53,419 nt of DNA from Clostridia bacterium (GCA_017399105.1 JAFQEJ010000040.1:1-53419), one strand, 5' to 3'. Shown: positions 16,733-26,085, counted from the stretch's first letter. Made by a program: numbers and translations. The notes: a model not told the origin generated them from the letters alone.

Positions 16733-17637
16733 CCTTTGTTTTTTCCGGTCAAGGAGATCAGCACAGCGGTATGGGACGTGAGCTTTACGAGAGCTTTCCA
16801 ACTGCTGCTAAAATTTTTAACAGAGCTGATACCATTCGAGCCAATACATCATCTCAATGCTTCTCCGGCAGCGAGGATGAATTGAAGGAGACCACAAACA
16901 CCCAGCCTTGTCTCTTTACGATGGAGCTTGCGGCTGCGGCGGCACTCACCGAGGTTGGTATTCATGCGGATATGACAGCAGGTTTTTCTCTGGGTGAGGT
17001 TGCTTCACTGACCTATGCCGGAATATTCGATTTCGAGGATGGATTCCATTTGGTATGCCGTCGAGGTGAGCTGATGCAGAAGGATGCGGATAAGCATCCT
17101 ACAGGAATGGCAGCGGTACTCAAGCTTTCCTCTGAGGAGGTAGAAGCCATCTGTGCAAGACATGAGGGGATCTATCCTGTCAATTATAACTGCCCGGGTC
17201 AGGTCTCTGTAGCCGGTCTTTCGGATTCTATGCATGCATTTACCGCCAATGTAAAGGCGGCAGGTGGTCGTGCGCTTCCACTGAAGGTAAAAGGTGCCTT
17301 TCATTCCCCCTTCATGCGTGATGCGGCTGATGCGTTTGCAGTCATGCTGAACGATATCACCCTTCACTCCCCCGCGATTCCGGTTTATTCAGATCTGACA
17401 GGGTCTGTCTATCCGGAAGATGTCAAGAAGACGCTGGCGGCACAGATTAAATCTCCTGTACGTTGGGAAACTATTATTCGTGACATGATTGCAAATGAGG
17501 TAACAAATTTCATTGAGATCGGTCCCGGCATTACGCTATGCAATCTGATCTCTCGTATCGATAGCAGTGTTCGCACTTACAGCGCGGCAAATAAATCAGG
17601 GATTGAAAAAATTCTTTCGGAGGTGGCACCGTGCTGA
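16720..17637 (+). CDS. fabD: Malonyl-CoA:ACP transacylase
   Basis: 305 residues. It moves malonyl from CoA to AcpP. The N-terminal FVFSGQGDQHSGMG motif is present, with active-site Ser in GFSLGE. Most FabD proteins have GHSLGE, so the residue before Ser is Phe instead of His. The catalytic His is in VKGAFHSPFM, and the C-terminal FIEIGPGITLCNLI is conserved. The gene overlaps fabK by 13 bp and fabG by 7 bp, which implies translational coupling. Confidence 0.95.
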   Translation: MGKIAFVFSGQGDQHSGMGRELYESFPTAAKIFNRADTIRANTSSQCFSGSEDELKETTNTQPCLFTMELAAAAALTEVGIHADMTAGFSLGEVASLTYAGIFDFEDGFHLVCRRGELMQKDADKHPTGMAAVLKLSSEEVEAICARHEGIYPVNYNCPGQVSVAGLSDSMHAFTANVKAAGGRALPLKVKGAFHSPFMRDAADAFAVMLNDITLHSPAIPVYSDLTGSVYPEDVKKTLAAQIKSPVRWETIIRDMIANEVTNFIEIGPGITLCNLISRIDSSVRTYSAANKSGIEKILSEVAPC

Positions 17638-18356
17638 CTGGTAAAATTGCAATTGTAACCGGAGGATCTCGCGGTATCGGCAAAGCAGTTGCAAGAAAGC
17701 TTGCTTCACTTGGAGCTGATTTGGCTGTTATATATGCGGGTAATCAAGCAGCTGCCGAGGTGGTCTGCTCGGATATTATTTCGGAATTTGGTGTCCGTGC
17801 CATTCCCTATCGCTGCAATGTGGCTGATTTTACCGAGACAAAGTCGACTGTGGAACAAATCAAAGGAGAACTTGGCGGTGTGGACATTCTTATAAATAAT
17901 GCGGGTATCACAAAAGACAAGCTGCTTGCTGTTATGAGTGAAGCCGATTATGATGAGGTGCTCGATGTCAATTTGAAGGGAGCATTTAATATGATCCGTC
18001 ACTGTACCGGCATTTTCCTTCGTCGGAAGGGTGGATGCATCATCAACATAAGCTCGGTTTCGGGGCTCATGGGCAATGCTGGACAGGCAAATTATTCGGC
18101 TTCCAAAGCGGGAATGATCGGACTGACAAAATCTGCTGCACGTGAACTCGCTTCCAAAAGCATCCGCTGCAACGCCATTGCACCGGGATTTATCGCAACC
18201 GATATGACAAATGAGATCAATTCGCCGCTTGCCGAATCGATTCCCCTGAAACGCTTCGGACGTCCGGAGGATGTGGCTGAAGCCGCGGCTTATCTCATCA
18301 GTGCCGAATACATCACGGGTGAGGTGCTCCGTGTGGACGGCGGACTTGGAATTTAA
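17631..18356 (+). CDS. fabG: 3-oxoacyl-[acyl-carrier-protein] reductase
   Basis: 241-residue short-chain dehydrogenase that reduces beta-ketoacyl-ACP with NADPH. It has the cofactor motif VTGGSRGIGKAVA, NNAG in ILINNAGITKD, catalytic Ser in INISSVSG, and YSASK with the catalytic Tyr and Lys. The C-terminus ITGEVLRVDGGLGI is typical. The GTG start at 17631 overlaps the fabD stop and is preceded by GGAGG. Order and length match FabG in Firmicute fab clusters. Confidence 0.96.
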   Translation: MLTGKIAIVTGGSRGIGKAVARKLASLGADLAVIYAGNQAAAEVVCSDIISEFGVRAIPYRCNVADFTETKSTVEQIKGELGGVDILINNAGITKDKLLAVMSEADYDEVLDVNLKGAFNMIRHCTGIFLRRKGGCIINISSVSGLMGNAGQANYSASKAGMIGLTKSAARELASKSIRCNAIAPGFIATDMTNEINSPLAESIPLKRFGRPEDVAEAAAYLISAEYITGEVLRVDGGLGI

Positions 18357-18366
18357 GGAGACTATC

Positions 18367-19614
18367 ATGAATAATACAATTCGCAGAGTGGCCGTCACCG
18401 GTATGGGTGCGGTTACTCCTATCGGCAACAATATCGCCGAGCTTCGCGAGGGACTGATGAGCGGTAAGAACGGCATCGCGCTTATCACGCAGTTCGATAC
18501 CACCGACTTCAAAGCGAAGCTCGGTGCTGAGGTAAAGGATTTCGATCCGCGTCAGTATATGGAAAAATCCGAGGTTCTTCGCTCGGATAAGTATGCACAG
18601 TTTGCGCTGGCAGCGGCTTGTCAGGCGGTAGAAGACAGCGGTGTAATCGGCACACTGCCCAAGGATCGCATCGGCGTTTATTTCGGCACTGGCATAGGCG
18701 GCATCCGTACATTTGAATCGGAAAACAACAATCTTCGCGAAAAGGGTCCGCGGCGCGTATCTCCCCTCTTCGTTCCGATGATGATTGCCAATATGGCATC
18801 GGGAATGATCGCAATTCGCTTCGGCTGCCGCTGCGCTGCGATGCCGGCGGTAACTGCATGCGCATCCGGCTCAAATGCCATCGGCGAAGCCATGCGTGCC
18901 ATCCGTCACGGCTATGCTGATGCAATGATTGCGGGCGGTGCCGAGGCATCGATCGCCCCTTCCGGTGTTGCAGGATTTATCAACATGCAGGCGCTTTCCA
19001 CCTCGGATGATCGTGATGCCGCTTCTCTTCCCTTTGATAAACGCCGCGGCGGTTTTGTAATCGGTGAGGGAGCAGGCGCGCTGATTCTTGAGGAATATGA
19101 GCATGCCAAGGCGCGCGGTGCAAAGATTTATGCTGAACTATGCGGTTACGGCTCAACCTGCGACGCTTATCATATTACAGCACCTCGTGAGGACGCTACA
19201 GGGGCCGCCGCGGCTATGAGGGCTGCATTGCAGGAAGCGGAATATACTGCAGGTGAGAAAATTTATATCAATGCACACGGAACCGGAACACCTTTGAATG
19301 ACAGACTTGAAACACTGGCTGTCAAGCTCGCACTGGGCGAGGATTATGCGCGAGAAGCTTATATCAGCTCTACCAAATCGATGACCGGTCATATGCTCGG
19401 AGCTGCAGGCGCGGTCGAGGCAATTGCCTGCATTATGGCGCTGGAGGATAAAATGCTTCCTCCGACTATTAATTTACGCGAAGCTGATCCTGCATGCGAT
19501 TTGAATTACATTCCCAACCAGGCAGTTATGGCAGATATTAAAATCGCACTGTCCAATTCGCTGGGATTTGGCGGACACAATGCAAGCCTTGCGTTCAGAG
19601 AGGTAACAGAATGA
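18367..19614 (+). CDS. fabF: 3-oxoacyl-[acyl-carrier-protein] synthase II
   Basis: 415 residues. Condensing enzyme that extends acyl-ACP with malonyl-ACP. The Cys-His-His triad is visible as TACASGSNAI, NAHGTGTPLND and KSMTGHMLGAAGAVE, and the glycine-rich LSNSLGFGGHNASL lies near the C-terminus. The ATG at 18367 follows AAGGAG; the upstream open frame belongs to no ribosome site. Its stop overlaps the accB start (ATGA). No fabH lies in this cluster, so chain initiation must use a gene elsewhere or another route. Confidence 0.96.
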   Translation: MNNTIRRVAVTGMGAVTPIGNNIAELREGLMSGKNGIALITQFDTTDFKAKLGAEVKDFDPRQYMEKSEVLRSDKYAQFALAAACQAVEDSGVIGTLPKDRIGVYFGTGIGGIRTFESENNNLREKGPRRVSPLFVPMMIANMASGMIAIRFGCRCAAMPAVTACASGSNAIGEAMRAIRHGYADAMIAGGAEASIAPSGVAGFINMQALSTSDDRDAASLPFDKRRGGFVIGEGAGALILEEYEHAKARGAKIYAELCGYGSTCDAYHITAPREDATGAAAAMRAALQEAEYTAGEKIYINAHGTGTPLNDRLETLAVKLALGEDYAREAYISSTKSMTGHMLGAAGAVEAIACIMALEDKMLPPTINLREADPACDLNYIPNQAVMADIKIALSNSLGFGGHNASLAFREVTE

Positions 19615-20051
19615 AAGAAGCTGATATCAGAAAATATGCAAAGCTTATGAGTGAGCTGGATTTGACCGGACTTGAAATCACCGAAAACGATACAGTAGTT
19701 CGTCTTGAGCGAGCTCCTGCAGTAAATGCTGTGCCAACGCCTGCTGTTATTCCTGTGAATGATGCATCCTCAGTTTCGGCATTGCCCAGAGCTGAAAGTG
19801 CGGCTACAGTGGATGGAATCACAGTAAAATCTCCCATGGTGGGGGTTTTTTATGCTGCACCTGCTGAAAATGCGGAGCCGTATGTGAAGCTCGGCGATAA
19901 GGTCAGTCGCGGTTCAGTTCTCTGTATCATTGAGGCGATGAAACTGATGAACGAGATTACAGCCGAGTCTGACGGCGAAATCTGCGAGATTTGCGTTAAA
20001 AACGGTCAGGTGGTAGAGTTCGGCACGCCGCTCTTCCGCATCAAAGGGTGA
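19611..20051 (+). CDS. accB: Biotin carboxyl carrier protein of acetyl-CoA carboxylase
   Basis: 146 residues. It carries carboxybiotin between the carboxylase and carboxyltransferase subunits. The N-terminal part (LMSELDLTGLEITENDTVVR) matches AccB; an Ala/Pro/Val linker is followed by the biotinyl domain with VKSPMVGVFYAAP and the biotinylation site EAMKLMNEI. The start overlaps fabF by 4 bp, and fabZ follows 4 bp after the stop. Confidence 0.96.
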   Translation: MKEADIRKYAKLMSELDLTGLEITENDTVVRLERAPAVNAVPTPAVIPVNDASSVSALPRAESAATVDGITVKSPMVGVFYAAPAENAEPYVKLGDKVSRGSVLCIIEAMKLMNEITAESDGEICEICVKNGQVVEFGTPLFRIKG

Positions 20052-20055
20052 GTCA

Positions 20056-20472
20056 ATGAATCGCGACGAAATTATGACTATCCTGCCCCACAGGGGAAAT
20101 ATGCTTCTGGTTGATGAAGTGAATCAGGTTGATGGCACTGCATGCGGACTTTATCATGTACGTGGAGATGAATTCTTTCTCGACGGACATTTCCCGGGAA
20201 ATTCCGTGGTACCTGGTGTAATTCTGTGCGAGATACTGGCACAGTCATGCTGTGTACTTCTGGCTGACGTGATGAAAGAGGGAAAGCTCCCTCTCTACGC
20301 GGGACTGAAGGAGGTAAAATTCCGCTCTCCCGTAAAGCCAGGGGATGATTTTATCACAAAATGCCGGATTATCAAAGCAAGACCTCCCTTTTATTTTGCC
20401 GAAGGTGAGGGGTATGTAAACGACAGACTTTGCGTCAAGGCAGAATTTTCGTTTGCTGTTATGGGAGACTGA
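20056..20472 (+). CDS. fabZ: 3-hydroxyacyl-[acyl-carrier-protein] dehydratase
   Basis: 138-residue hot-dog fold enzyme that dehydrates beta-hydroxyacyl-ACP. The family signatures are LPHRGNMLLVDEV, then GHFPGNSVVPGVILCEILAQ with the catalytic His and Glu, and KFRSPVKPGD. Its place between accB and accC is the usual one in Clostridial fab operons. Confidence 0.96.
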   Translation: MNRDEIMTILPHRGNMLLVDEVNQVDGTACGLYHVRGDEFFLDGHFPGNSVVPGVILCEILAQSCCVLLADVMKEGKLPLYAGLKEVKFRSPVKPGDDFITKCRIIKARPPFYFAEGEGYVNDRLCVKAEFSFAVMGD

Positions 20473-20475
20473 TAG

Positions 20476-21780
20476 ATGTTTTCAAAGATTTTAATCGCAA
20501 ATCGCGGCGAGATTGCGGTGCGCATCATACGAGCCTGCAAGGAAATGGGAATCAGTACGGTTGCAGTTTTTTCCGAAGCTGACCGCAATGCGCTTCATGC
20601 AGCGCTTGCCGACGAAAGCTACTGCATCGGCCCTGCTGAAGCCGGTGAAAGCTATCTCAGAGAGGATCGCATCATTTCTACTGCACTGATCTCAGGCGCT
20701 CAGGCGATTCATCCGGGGTACGGATTTTTATCGGAGAACGCACATTTTGCTTCTCTCTGCCGCAAGAATGCCATCGCTTTCATCGGCCCTACGCCCGAGA
20801 GCATGGATGAGCTGAGCGACAAAGCAATCATCAAGGAGCGAATGGAGAAAGCAGGCCTCACAACCATCCCCGGCACGCCTGTGCTGAAGTCGGCGGCTGA
20901 AGCGGTTGAGGCGGCTGAAATGATCGGATACCCTGTCATGCTCAAAGCATGCTCTGGCGGCGGCGGCAGAGGAATTCGTCCTGTGTTTAACCGCGATGAT
21001 ATGGCTTCTTCCTTTGCACAGGCGGCAGCAGAAGGCGAAGCTGCCTTCGGTGATCGCTCGGTGTATATGGAAAAGATGATCGCACCCGCACGACATGTGG
21101 AAATGCAGATTATTGCCGATGAGGATGGAAATGTGCTCTGTCTAGGTGAGCGTGACTGTTCCATTCAGCGGCGTCACCAAAAGCTGATCGAGGAATCTCC
21201 CTCTCCCGCTGTGTCAAAAGCGGATCGTGCACAGTTGATTGAAAAGATCACGAAGGCTGTGAAAGAAATCGGCTATGTGGGCGTAGGAACGCTGGAATTT
21301 TTACTGGATCGGGATGGAAAATTCTATTTTATGGAAATGAATGTGCGTCTTCAGGTAGAACACTGTGTCACCGAGTCGCTGACTATGATCGATCTTGTGA
21401 AATGGCAGATTCGTATTGCTGCGGGTATTCCGCTTTCTTTCAAGCAGGAAGATATTCCTTTCAAAGGCTCTGCCATCGAGTGCAGAATCAACGCAACCAG
21501 TCCCGGCACGCTGGGGATGCTGCATGTTCCGGGAGGCCCCTTTGTACGATTTGATACCTATCTTGTGTCTGGAACTGCAATTTCGCCTTATTATGACGCG
21601 TTGCTCGGAAAGCTGATTGTTTATGCAGGTACACGCGAAGAGGCACTGCGCAAGATGAAGGCGGCACTCTGTGAGCTTGTTATTGAGGGAATTCCCACAA
21701 ATATTGAAGAACAGCTTCGTATCATCAGCGACGAAAGATTCATGAACGGCAGTTACGATCTTACTTTTATGGGGAGCTAA
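20476..21780 (+). CDS. accC: Biotin carboxylase of acetyl-CoA carboxylase
   Basis: 434 residues, slightly shorter than the usual 445-450. ATP-grasp enzyme that carboxylates biotin on AccB. It begins MFSKILIANRGEIAVRIIRA and has HPGYGFLSEN, the glycine-rich ATP loop KACSGGGGRGIR, GERDCSIQRRHQKL, EFLLD and FYFMEMNVRLQVEHCVTE. In the last motif Val replaces the usual Thr of MNTRLQVEH, a conservative change. It lies 3 bp after fabZ and 3 bp before accD. Confidence 0.95.
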   Translation: MFSKILIANRGEIAVRIIRACKEMGISTVAVFSEADRNALHAALADESYCIGPAEAGESYLREDRIISTALISGAQAIHPGYGFLSENAHFASLCRKNAIAFIGPTPESMDELSDKAIIKERMEKAGLTTIPGTPVLKSAAEAVEAAEMIGYPVMLKACSGGGGRGIRPVFNRDDMASSFAQAAAEGEAAFGDRSVYMEKMIAPARHVEMQIIADEDGNVLCLGERDCSIQRRHQKLIEESPSPAVSKADRAQLIEKITKAVKEIGYVGVGTLEFLLDRDGKFYFMEMNVRLQVEHCVTESLTMIDLVKWQIRIAAGIPLSFKQEDIPFKGSAIECRINATSPGTLGMLHVPGGPFVRFDTYLVSGTAISPYYDALLGKLIVYAGTREEALRKMKAALCELVIEGIPTNIEEQLRIISDERFMNGSYDLTFMGS

Positions 21781-21783
21781 GCA

Positions 21784-22647
21784 ATGGCATTTTTAAACTT
21801 TATTCACCAACCGAAAAATGAGCTTGAGCAGGGCGGACGTGCGTCGGCGCCGGTTCAGCAGGATTTGGGCGAGCCTGAGAAGACCTGTCCCAACTGCCGC
21901 AAACAGATCCCGCTGAGCAGGCTTTGGGCGGCAAAAAACACCTGCACCTGCGGCTACCACTTCCGTATGAGAGCAAGGCAGAGGATTGGTCTGATTGCGG
22001 ATTCAAAATCCTTTAACGAGATGTATGAGGATATCGTATCGGTGGATCCATTGGATTTTCCGGGATACCGTGAGAAACTGGAGACAGTTCAGCATGCGGC
22101 AAATGAGATGGAAGCAGTCATCTGCGGTAACTGTACCATCGGCGGCACCGAATGTGCGGTATTTGCCATGGATCCCTATTTTATGATGGGCAGCATGGGA
22201 TGTGCAGTCGGAGAGAAGATCACGCTGCTTTTTGAATATGCCACCGATAAGCATCTCCCTGTGGTTGGATTTACGGTTTCGGGCGGCGCTCGAATGCAGG
22301 AGGGACTGCTCTCCCTGATGCAGATGGCTAAAACCAGCGGCGCGGTAAAACGGCACTCGGATGCAGGTCTTTTTTATCTGACCGTACTGACCGATCCGAC
22401 CACAGGCGGTGTTACTGCAAGCTTTGCCATGGAAGGTGATATTATCATCGCCGAGCCGGGTGCCACTGTCGGTTTTGCAGGAGCAAGAGTCATTGAACAA
22501 ACCACAAAAAAGTCGCTTCCCAAAGGCTTTCAGAAATCAGAGTTTATTCTCGAGCACGGATTTGCAGATGCGATTGTTCCCCGTGAGTGGCAGAAAGATG
22601 TTATCGCTTCTCTGCTCTCGATTCATAAAGGAGGTGGCAAGGCATGA
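21784..22647 (+). CDS. accD: Acetyl-CoA carboxylase carboxyltransferase subunit beta
   Basis: 287 residues. The N-terminal zinc ribbon is visible as CPNC and CTCGYHF (the second pair is CTC, with one residue between the cysteines instead of two). The crotonase-fold body has DPLDFPGYREKL, VVGFTVSGGARMQEG, and LTDPTTGGVTASFAMEGD with the acyl-CoA oxyanion-hole glycines, ending with FILEHGFADAIV. It pairs with AccA, whose start overlaps its stop by 4 bp. Confidence 0.95.
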   Translation: MAFLNFIHQPKNELEQGGRASAPVQQDLGEPEKTCPNCRKQIPLSRLWAAKNTCTCGYHFRMRARQRIGLIADSKSFNEMYEDIVSVDPLDFPGYREKLETVQHAANEMEAVICGNCTIGGTECAVFAMDPYFMMGSMGCAVGEKITLLFEYATDKHLPVVGFTVSGGARMQEGLLSLMQMAKTSGAVKRHSDAGLFYLTVLTDPTTGGVTASFAMEGDIIIAEPGATVGFAGARVIEQTTKKSLPKGFQKSEFILEHGFADAIVPREWQKDVIASLLSIHKGGGKA

Positions 22648-23453
22648 GCTTACAACCTTATGAGCGCGTAAAAATCGCGCGTGGTGCCAAGCGTCCTACG
22701 GGATGTGATTATATTGAGGGTATCTTCACCGATTTTTTCGAGTTGCACGGTGATCGACGCTTTGCAGACGATGCGGCGATTGTCGGCGGTGTAGCACGGA
22801 TTGACGGTAATCCTGTAACGGTCATTGCCATCGAAAAAGGACACACCGCCAAAGAACGTATGCAGCGTGCTTTCGGTGCGCCCAATCCGGAGGGATACCG
22901 CAAAGCGCTTCGCTTAATGAAGCAGGCTGAGAAATTCGGGCGCCCCGTGATCTGCTTTATCGACACCTCGGGAGCATTCTGCGGCATTGGTGCCGAGGAA
23001 CGGGGGCAGGGACAGGCAATTGCTGAAAATCTCTGCGAAATGATGACCTTAAAGGTACCGATTCTCTCAATTCTCATCGGTGAAGGCGGCAGCGGTGGTG
23101 CATTGGCACTTGGCGTTGCCGATCGGGTTTGGATGATGCAGAATGCGGTTTACTCGGTAATCTCGCCCGAAGGATGCGCAAGCATTCTCTGGAAGGATTC
23201 CGCAAAGGCAGATGAGGCAGCAGCTTCATTGAAGCTTACCGCTGAGGATGCCTACCGATTCGGAATTGTGGAGCACATACTGAATGAAGCTGAGATCGGA
23301 CAGCCGATTTTTTACAAGAAACTGAAAGATAAGATTATCAAGGAGCTTGACATGCTGGCTTCTGACGAGAATTTAATTGAAAATCGCTATAATCGCTTCC
23401 GTCGCATAGGAAGATATTCATGCAATCCCGAAGGAAAGGACGAAACCACATGA
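22644..23453 (+). CDS. accA: Acetyl-CoA carboxylase carboxyltransferase subunit alpha
   Basis: 269 residues. The alpha half of the carboxyltransferase shows FFELHGDRRFADDAAIVGG, FGAPNPEGYRKALRLMKQA, FIDTSGAFCGIGAEERGQG, and GEGGSGGALALG, ending SVISPEGCASILWKD, all AccA hallmarks. With accB, accC and accD in the same operon, the complete acetyl-CoA carboxylase is encoded beside the enzymes that use its product. Its stop overlaps the start of the acyl-CoA synthetase gene (ATGA). Confidence 0.96.
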   Translation: MSLQPYERVKIARGAKRPTGCDYIEGIFTDFFELHGDRRFADDAAIVGGVARIDGNPVTVIAIEKGHTAKERMQRAFGAPNPEGYRKALRLMKQAEKFGRPVICFIDTSGAFCGIGAEERGQGQAIAENLCEMMTLKVPILSILIGEGGSGGALALGVADRVWMMQNAVYSVISPEGCASILWKDSAKADEAAASLKLTAEDAYRFGIVEHILNEAEIGQPIFYKKLKDKIIKELDMLASDENLIENRYNRFRRIGRYSCNPEGKDETT

Positions 23454-25087
23454 GCATCTACCAAAAATATTGTAAAGAAGTGATTGGAAAACAGGGCGAG
23501 CTTCTTTCCTTTTCACTTGATTATCCCGATACCTTCAACTTTGGCTATGATGTGGTGGATGCAATCGCGAATGAAACCCCCGACAAGCGTGCTCTGGTAT
23601 GGTGCAGCACCGAGGGAGAAGAACATATCTTTTCTTTCGGCGATATGATGTCCCTGAGCAACCGTGCGGCAAACATTTTTCTTGAAGCGGGAATCGGACG
23701 CGGAGACCGCGTGATGTTAATGCTCAAGCGGCATTACGAATACTGGATTATTGCTGTTGCACTTCATAAGATTGGTGCTGTAATGATTCCAGCAACTCAT
23801 ATGCTGACTGCGGAGGACATTGTATATCGGCTGAAAATGACCAATGTAAAGGGAGTTGTTTGCACTCCTTTCAATGAAGTGCCCGAAAAACTGATTGCCG
23901 CATTAGGTGAAACAGACGTTGACTGCAGATTGTGGACTGTACAGAGAGATGTGATTGGATTTGACAACTTCACTTCCCTGCTTGGATCTGTCTCTGAGGA
24001 GCTTGAAAGGATCGAAACACGAGTGACCGATCCGATGGTCATGTATTTTACCTCAGGCACGACAGGCTATCCCAAGGGGGTTATCCATGATTTCAGTTAT
24101 CCTCTGGCGCATATTATTACAGCCAGGTATTGGCAGCAGGCAGAGGACGATGGACTGCACTTTACGGTGGCAGAAACAGGATGGGCGAAGGCTTCCTGGG
24201 GCAAGATTTACGGTCAGTGGTTGGTCGGCTCCGCAGTGATGGTCTTTGATTTTGATAATTTTGATCCCAAGCAGCTTACATCGATCATTAATCGCTACGG
24301 TGTAACCAGTTTCTGTGCACCGCCGACTGTTTATCGCTATTTAGTTAAAAAAGGCGTACCGGCAATGCCGAAGCTGAAGCATGCTTCGACAGCTGGTGAG
24401 CTGCTGCATCCCGAAATATTCCGTCGCTTTACAGAAAGCACGGGACTTGATTTATGCGAAGGCTACGGTCAGACTGAAACAACACTGCTGATGGCTAATT
24501 TCAAAGGCTGTAAACCTGTTGAAGGCTCGATGGGCAGACCGTCTCCCTTTTATAAAATTGAGGTTCGAAAGAAAGATGGGAATAAAGCTGAGATCGGCGA
24601 GATTGGCGAGGTAGTTATTATTCCGCCTGCTGACAGCCATCAGGTTGGGCTGTTCACTGCTTATTTGGATGATGATGATCGCTACCGCAATGCTTTTGAG
24701 GGCGGTGTCTATCATACGGGTGATGCGGCATGGCAGGATGAGGAAGGAAACTTTTGGTTCTACGGACGATTCGATGATATTATCAAAACAGGTGGATTTC
24801 GCGTGGGACCTTTTGAGATTGAAAATGTGCTGATGGAACATCCGGCTGTGCTTGAATGTTCTGTGATCGGGATTCCCGACAAGCTCCGCGGTCAGGCAAT
24901 CAAGGCCTATATTCATCCTGCTCAGGGATGTGAGCCGACAAAATCACTGGAAATCGAGATTAGGGAATTCTGTAACTCGCGATTGGCTGAATACAAGTGG
25001 GTGCGCAGCATTGAATTTGTTAATGCGCTCCCTAAGACGATCAGCGGTAAGATTCGAAAGGGCGAGATGAGAGCGAAGGCGGAATAA
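23450..25087 (+). CDS. AMP-forming acyl-CoA synthetase (medium-chain/ACSM-like)
   Basis: 545 residues, translationally coupled to accA; the ATG at 23450 is chosen because it forms ATGA with the accA stop. Adenylate-forming enzyme: YFTSGTTGYPKGVIH (P-loop), EGYGQTETT (A5), YHTGDAAWQDEEGNFWFYGR (A7), DDIIKTGGFRVGPFEIEN (A8) and the catalytic Lys in PKTISGKIRKGE. The pattern resembles medium-chain or butyrate-type acyl-CoA ligases. Its place at the end of the fatty-acid operon suggests activation of an external or recycled fatty acid for lipid synthesis or chain priming. No ACP domain is attached. Substrate unknown. Confidence 0.9.
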   Translation: MSIYQKYCKEVIGKQGELLSFSLDYPDTFNFGYDVVDAIANETPDKRALVWCSTEGEEHIFSFGDMMSLSNRAANIFLEAGIGRGDRVMLMLKRHYEYWIIAVALHKIGAVMIPATHMLTAEDIVYRLKMTNVKGVVCTPFNEVPEKLIAALGETDVDCRLWTVQRDVIGFDNFTSLLGSVSEELERIETRVTDPMVMYFTSGTTGYPKGVIHDFSYPLAHIITARYWQQAEDDGLHFTVAETGWAKASWGKIYGQWLVGSAVMVFDFDNFDPKQLTSIINRYGVTSFCAPPTVYRYLVKKGVPAMPKLKHASTAGELLHPEIFRRFTESTGLDLCEGYGQTETTLLMANFKGCKPVEGSMGRPSPFYKIEVRKKDGNKAEIGEIGEVVIIPPADSHQVGLFTAYLDDDDRYRNAFEGGVYHTGDAAWQDEEGNFWFYGRFDDIIKTGGFRVGPFEIENVLMEHPAVLECSVIGIPDKLRGQAIKAYIHPAQGCEPTKSLEIEIREFCNSRLAEYKWVRSIEFVNALPKTISGKIRKGEMRAKAE

Positions 25088-25091
25088 AAAA

Positions 25092-25258
25092 GGGGCTGTT
25101 GCAAATGTTTCATTTACAACAGCCCAGCCACAATATTTTCGATTTTGTAGCGTATATTGACTGGTTCCAGGGCGTAAAACGCCCTGAAATGGCGATCTTT
25201 GACCGGCAAAATCAAAATTCAAGGGACAGTCGCATGCAAATGCGACTGTCCCTTGAAT
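25092..25258. repeat. Four-hairpin intergenic repeat, copy 3 (A end to B end)
   Basis: Hairpin A: 25093-25107 with 25111-25125, one mismatch. Stem GCCACAA/TTGTaGC follows, then stem CAGGGCG (25168-25174) with CGCCCTG (25180-25186), the box GACCGGCAAAATCA, and hairpin B, a perfect 19-bp stem 25217-25235 with 25240-25258. It fills the whole gap between the convergent acyl-CoA synthetase and Nif3-like genes and probably ends both transcripts. Confidence 0.88.
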
Positions 25259-26049
25259 TATTTTTCTGTATATCCGTAAACTTCTCCGCATTCAAAATAT
25301 TCTATATCGAGCTGAGGAAATTTCTTTTGGGCGAGATCTGTGATATAGCGCATGCAGTCACGTTCAGATCCAATGTGACCCATGACAATAATTGCCTTCT
25401 TTTGACCGAGCGCAGCAGCATCTCGAATGTATTCAGGAAGATACCATTCTCCGCCGATTTCTCCAGTGAGAAGCATCTCGCAGTTTTCACTGAATAACTC
25501 TGTATTAACGCCACTCGGTGTGCCGAACATTCCCGAAATTTTGGTACAAGGTGCATCAAGAGCACCACAGATGCGCACATGCTTGATATGCAGACGTTCT
25601 TCAATCATCTTTCCGACTTTGCGGGGAGTCATCGGCGTGGTGAGTTCCAATCGTATTAAATCAATCACATCGGGATATTCATATTCTCCCTCAAGACCGA
25701 GATACTTGAACATACCTGCACCGATCAAATCTGGGGTTACACTGTGGGGATGATCATGATAACGATAGATAACCATTCCCGAGTCATCCATAATCTTTTT
25801 CTTAGCAATAGCAAGCTCTCCGGAGGGTGCATTATCGGGATTATCATAAAATAGCGGTTCATGGACAATGAGAAGCTGAGCGCCCCAAATCTTGATCTGC
25901 TTTATGAGATCTATTGTACCGAACATAGCGACAGCAACTTTGATAACCTCGGTTTCGGGATTGCCCGCCGCGCAGATATCCCAGTTTCCGATCAGCTTAC
26001 CATTCGGTACTTCCGAGAACAGGTTAGACATAATTTCTTGCGCAGTCAT
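25258..26049 (-). CDS. Nif3-like dinuclear metal centre protein
   Basis: 263 residues. Family features are ICAAGNPETEV, the metal-ligand region LLIVHEPLFYD, YRYHDHPHS, and the C-terminal VMGHIGSERDCMRYI with the His and Glu ligands expected for the di-metal site. These proteins form hexameric rings; related enzymes are GTP cyclohydrolase I type 2 or phosphatase-like, but the cellular role is unclear. I use the ATG at 26049; the frame extends to 26085 without a better start. The TAA stop abuts hairpin B of the repeat. Monocistronic with its own promoter. Confidence 0.85.
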   Translation of the reverse strand: MTAQEIMSNLFSEVPNGKLIGNWDICAAGNPETEVIKVAVAMFGTIDLIKQIKIWGAQLLIVHEPLFYDNPDNAPSGELAIAKKKIMDDSGMVIYRYHDHPHSVTPDLIGAGMFKYLGLEGEYEYPDVIDLIRLELTTPMTPRKVGKMIEERLHIKHVRICGALDAPCTKISGMFGTPSGVNTELFSENCEMLLTGEIGGEWYLPEYIRDAAALGQKKAIIVMGHIGSERDCMRYITDLAQKKFPQLDIEYFECGEVYGYTEK

Positions 26050-26085
26050 AGTATTTTCCCATTCCTTTTTCGTTCTGACAGTCAC

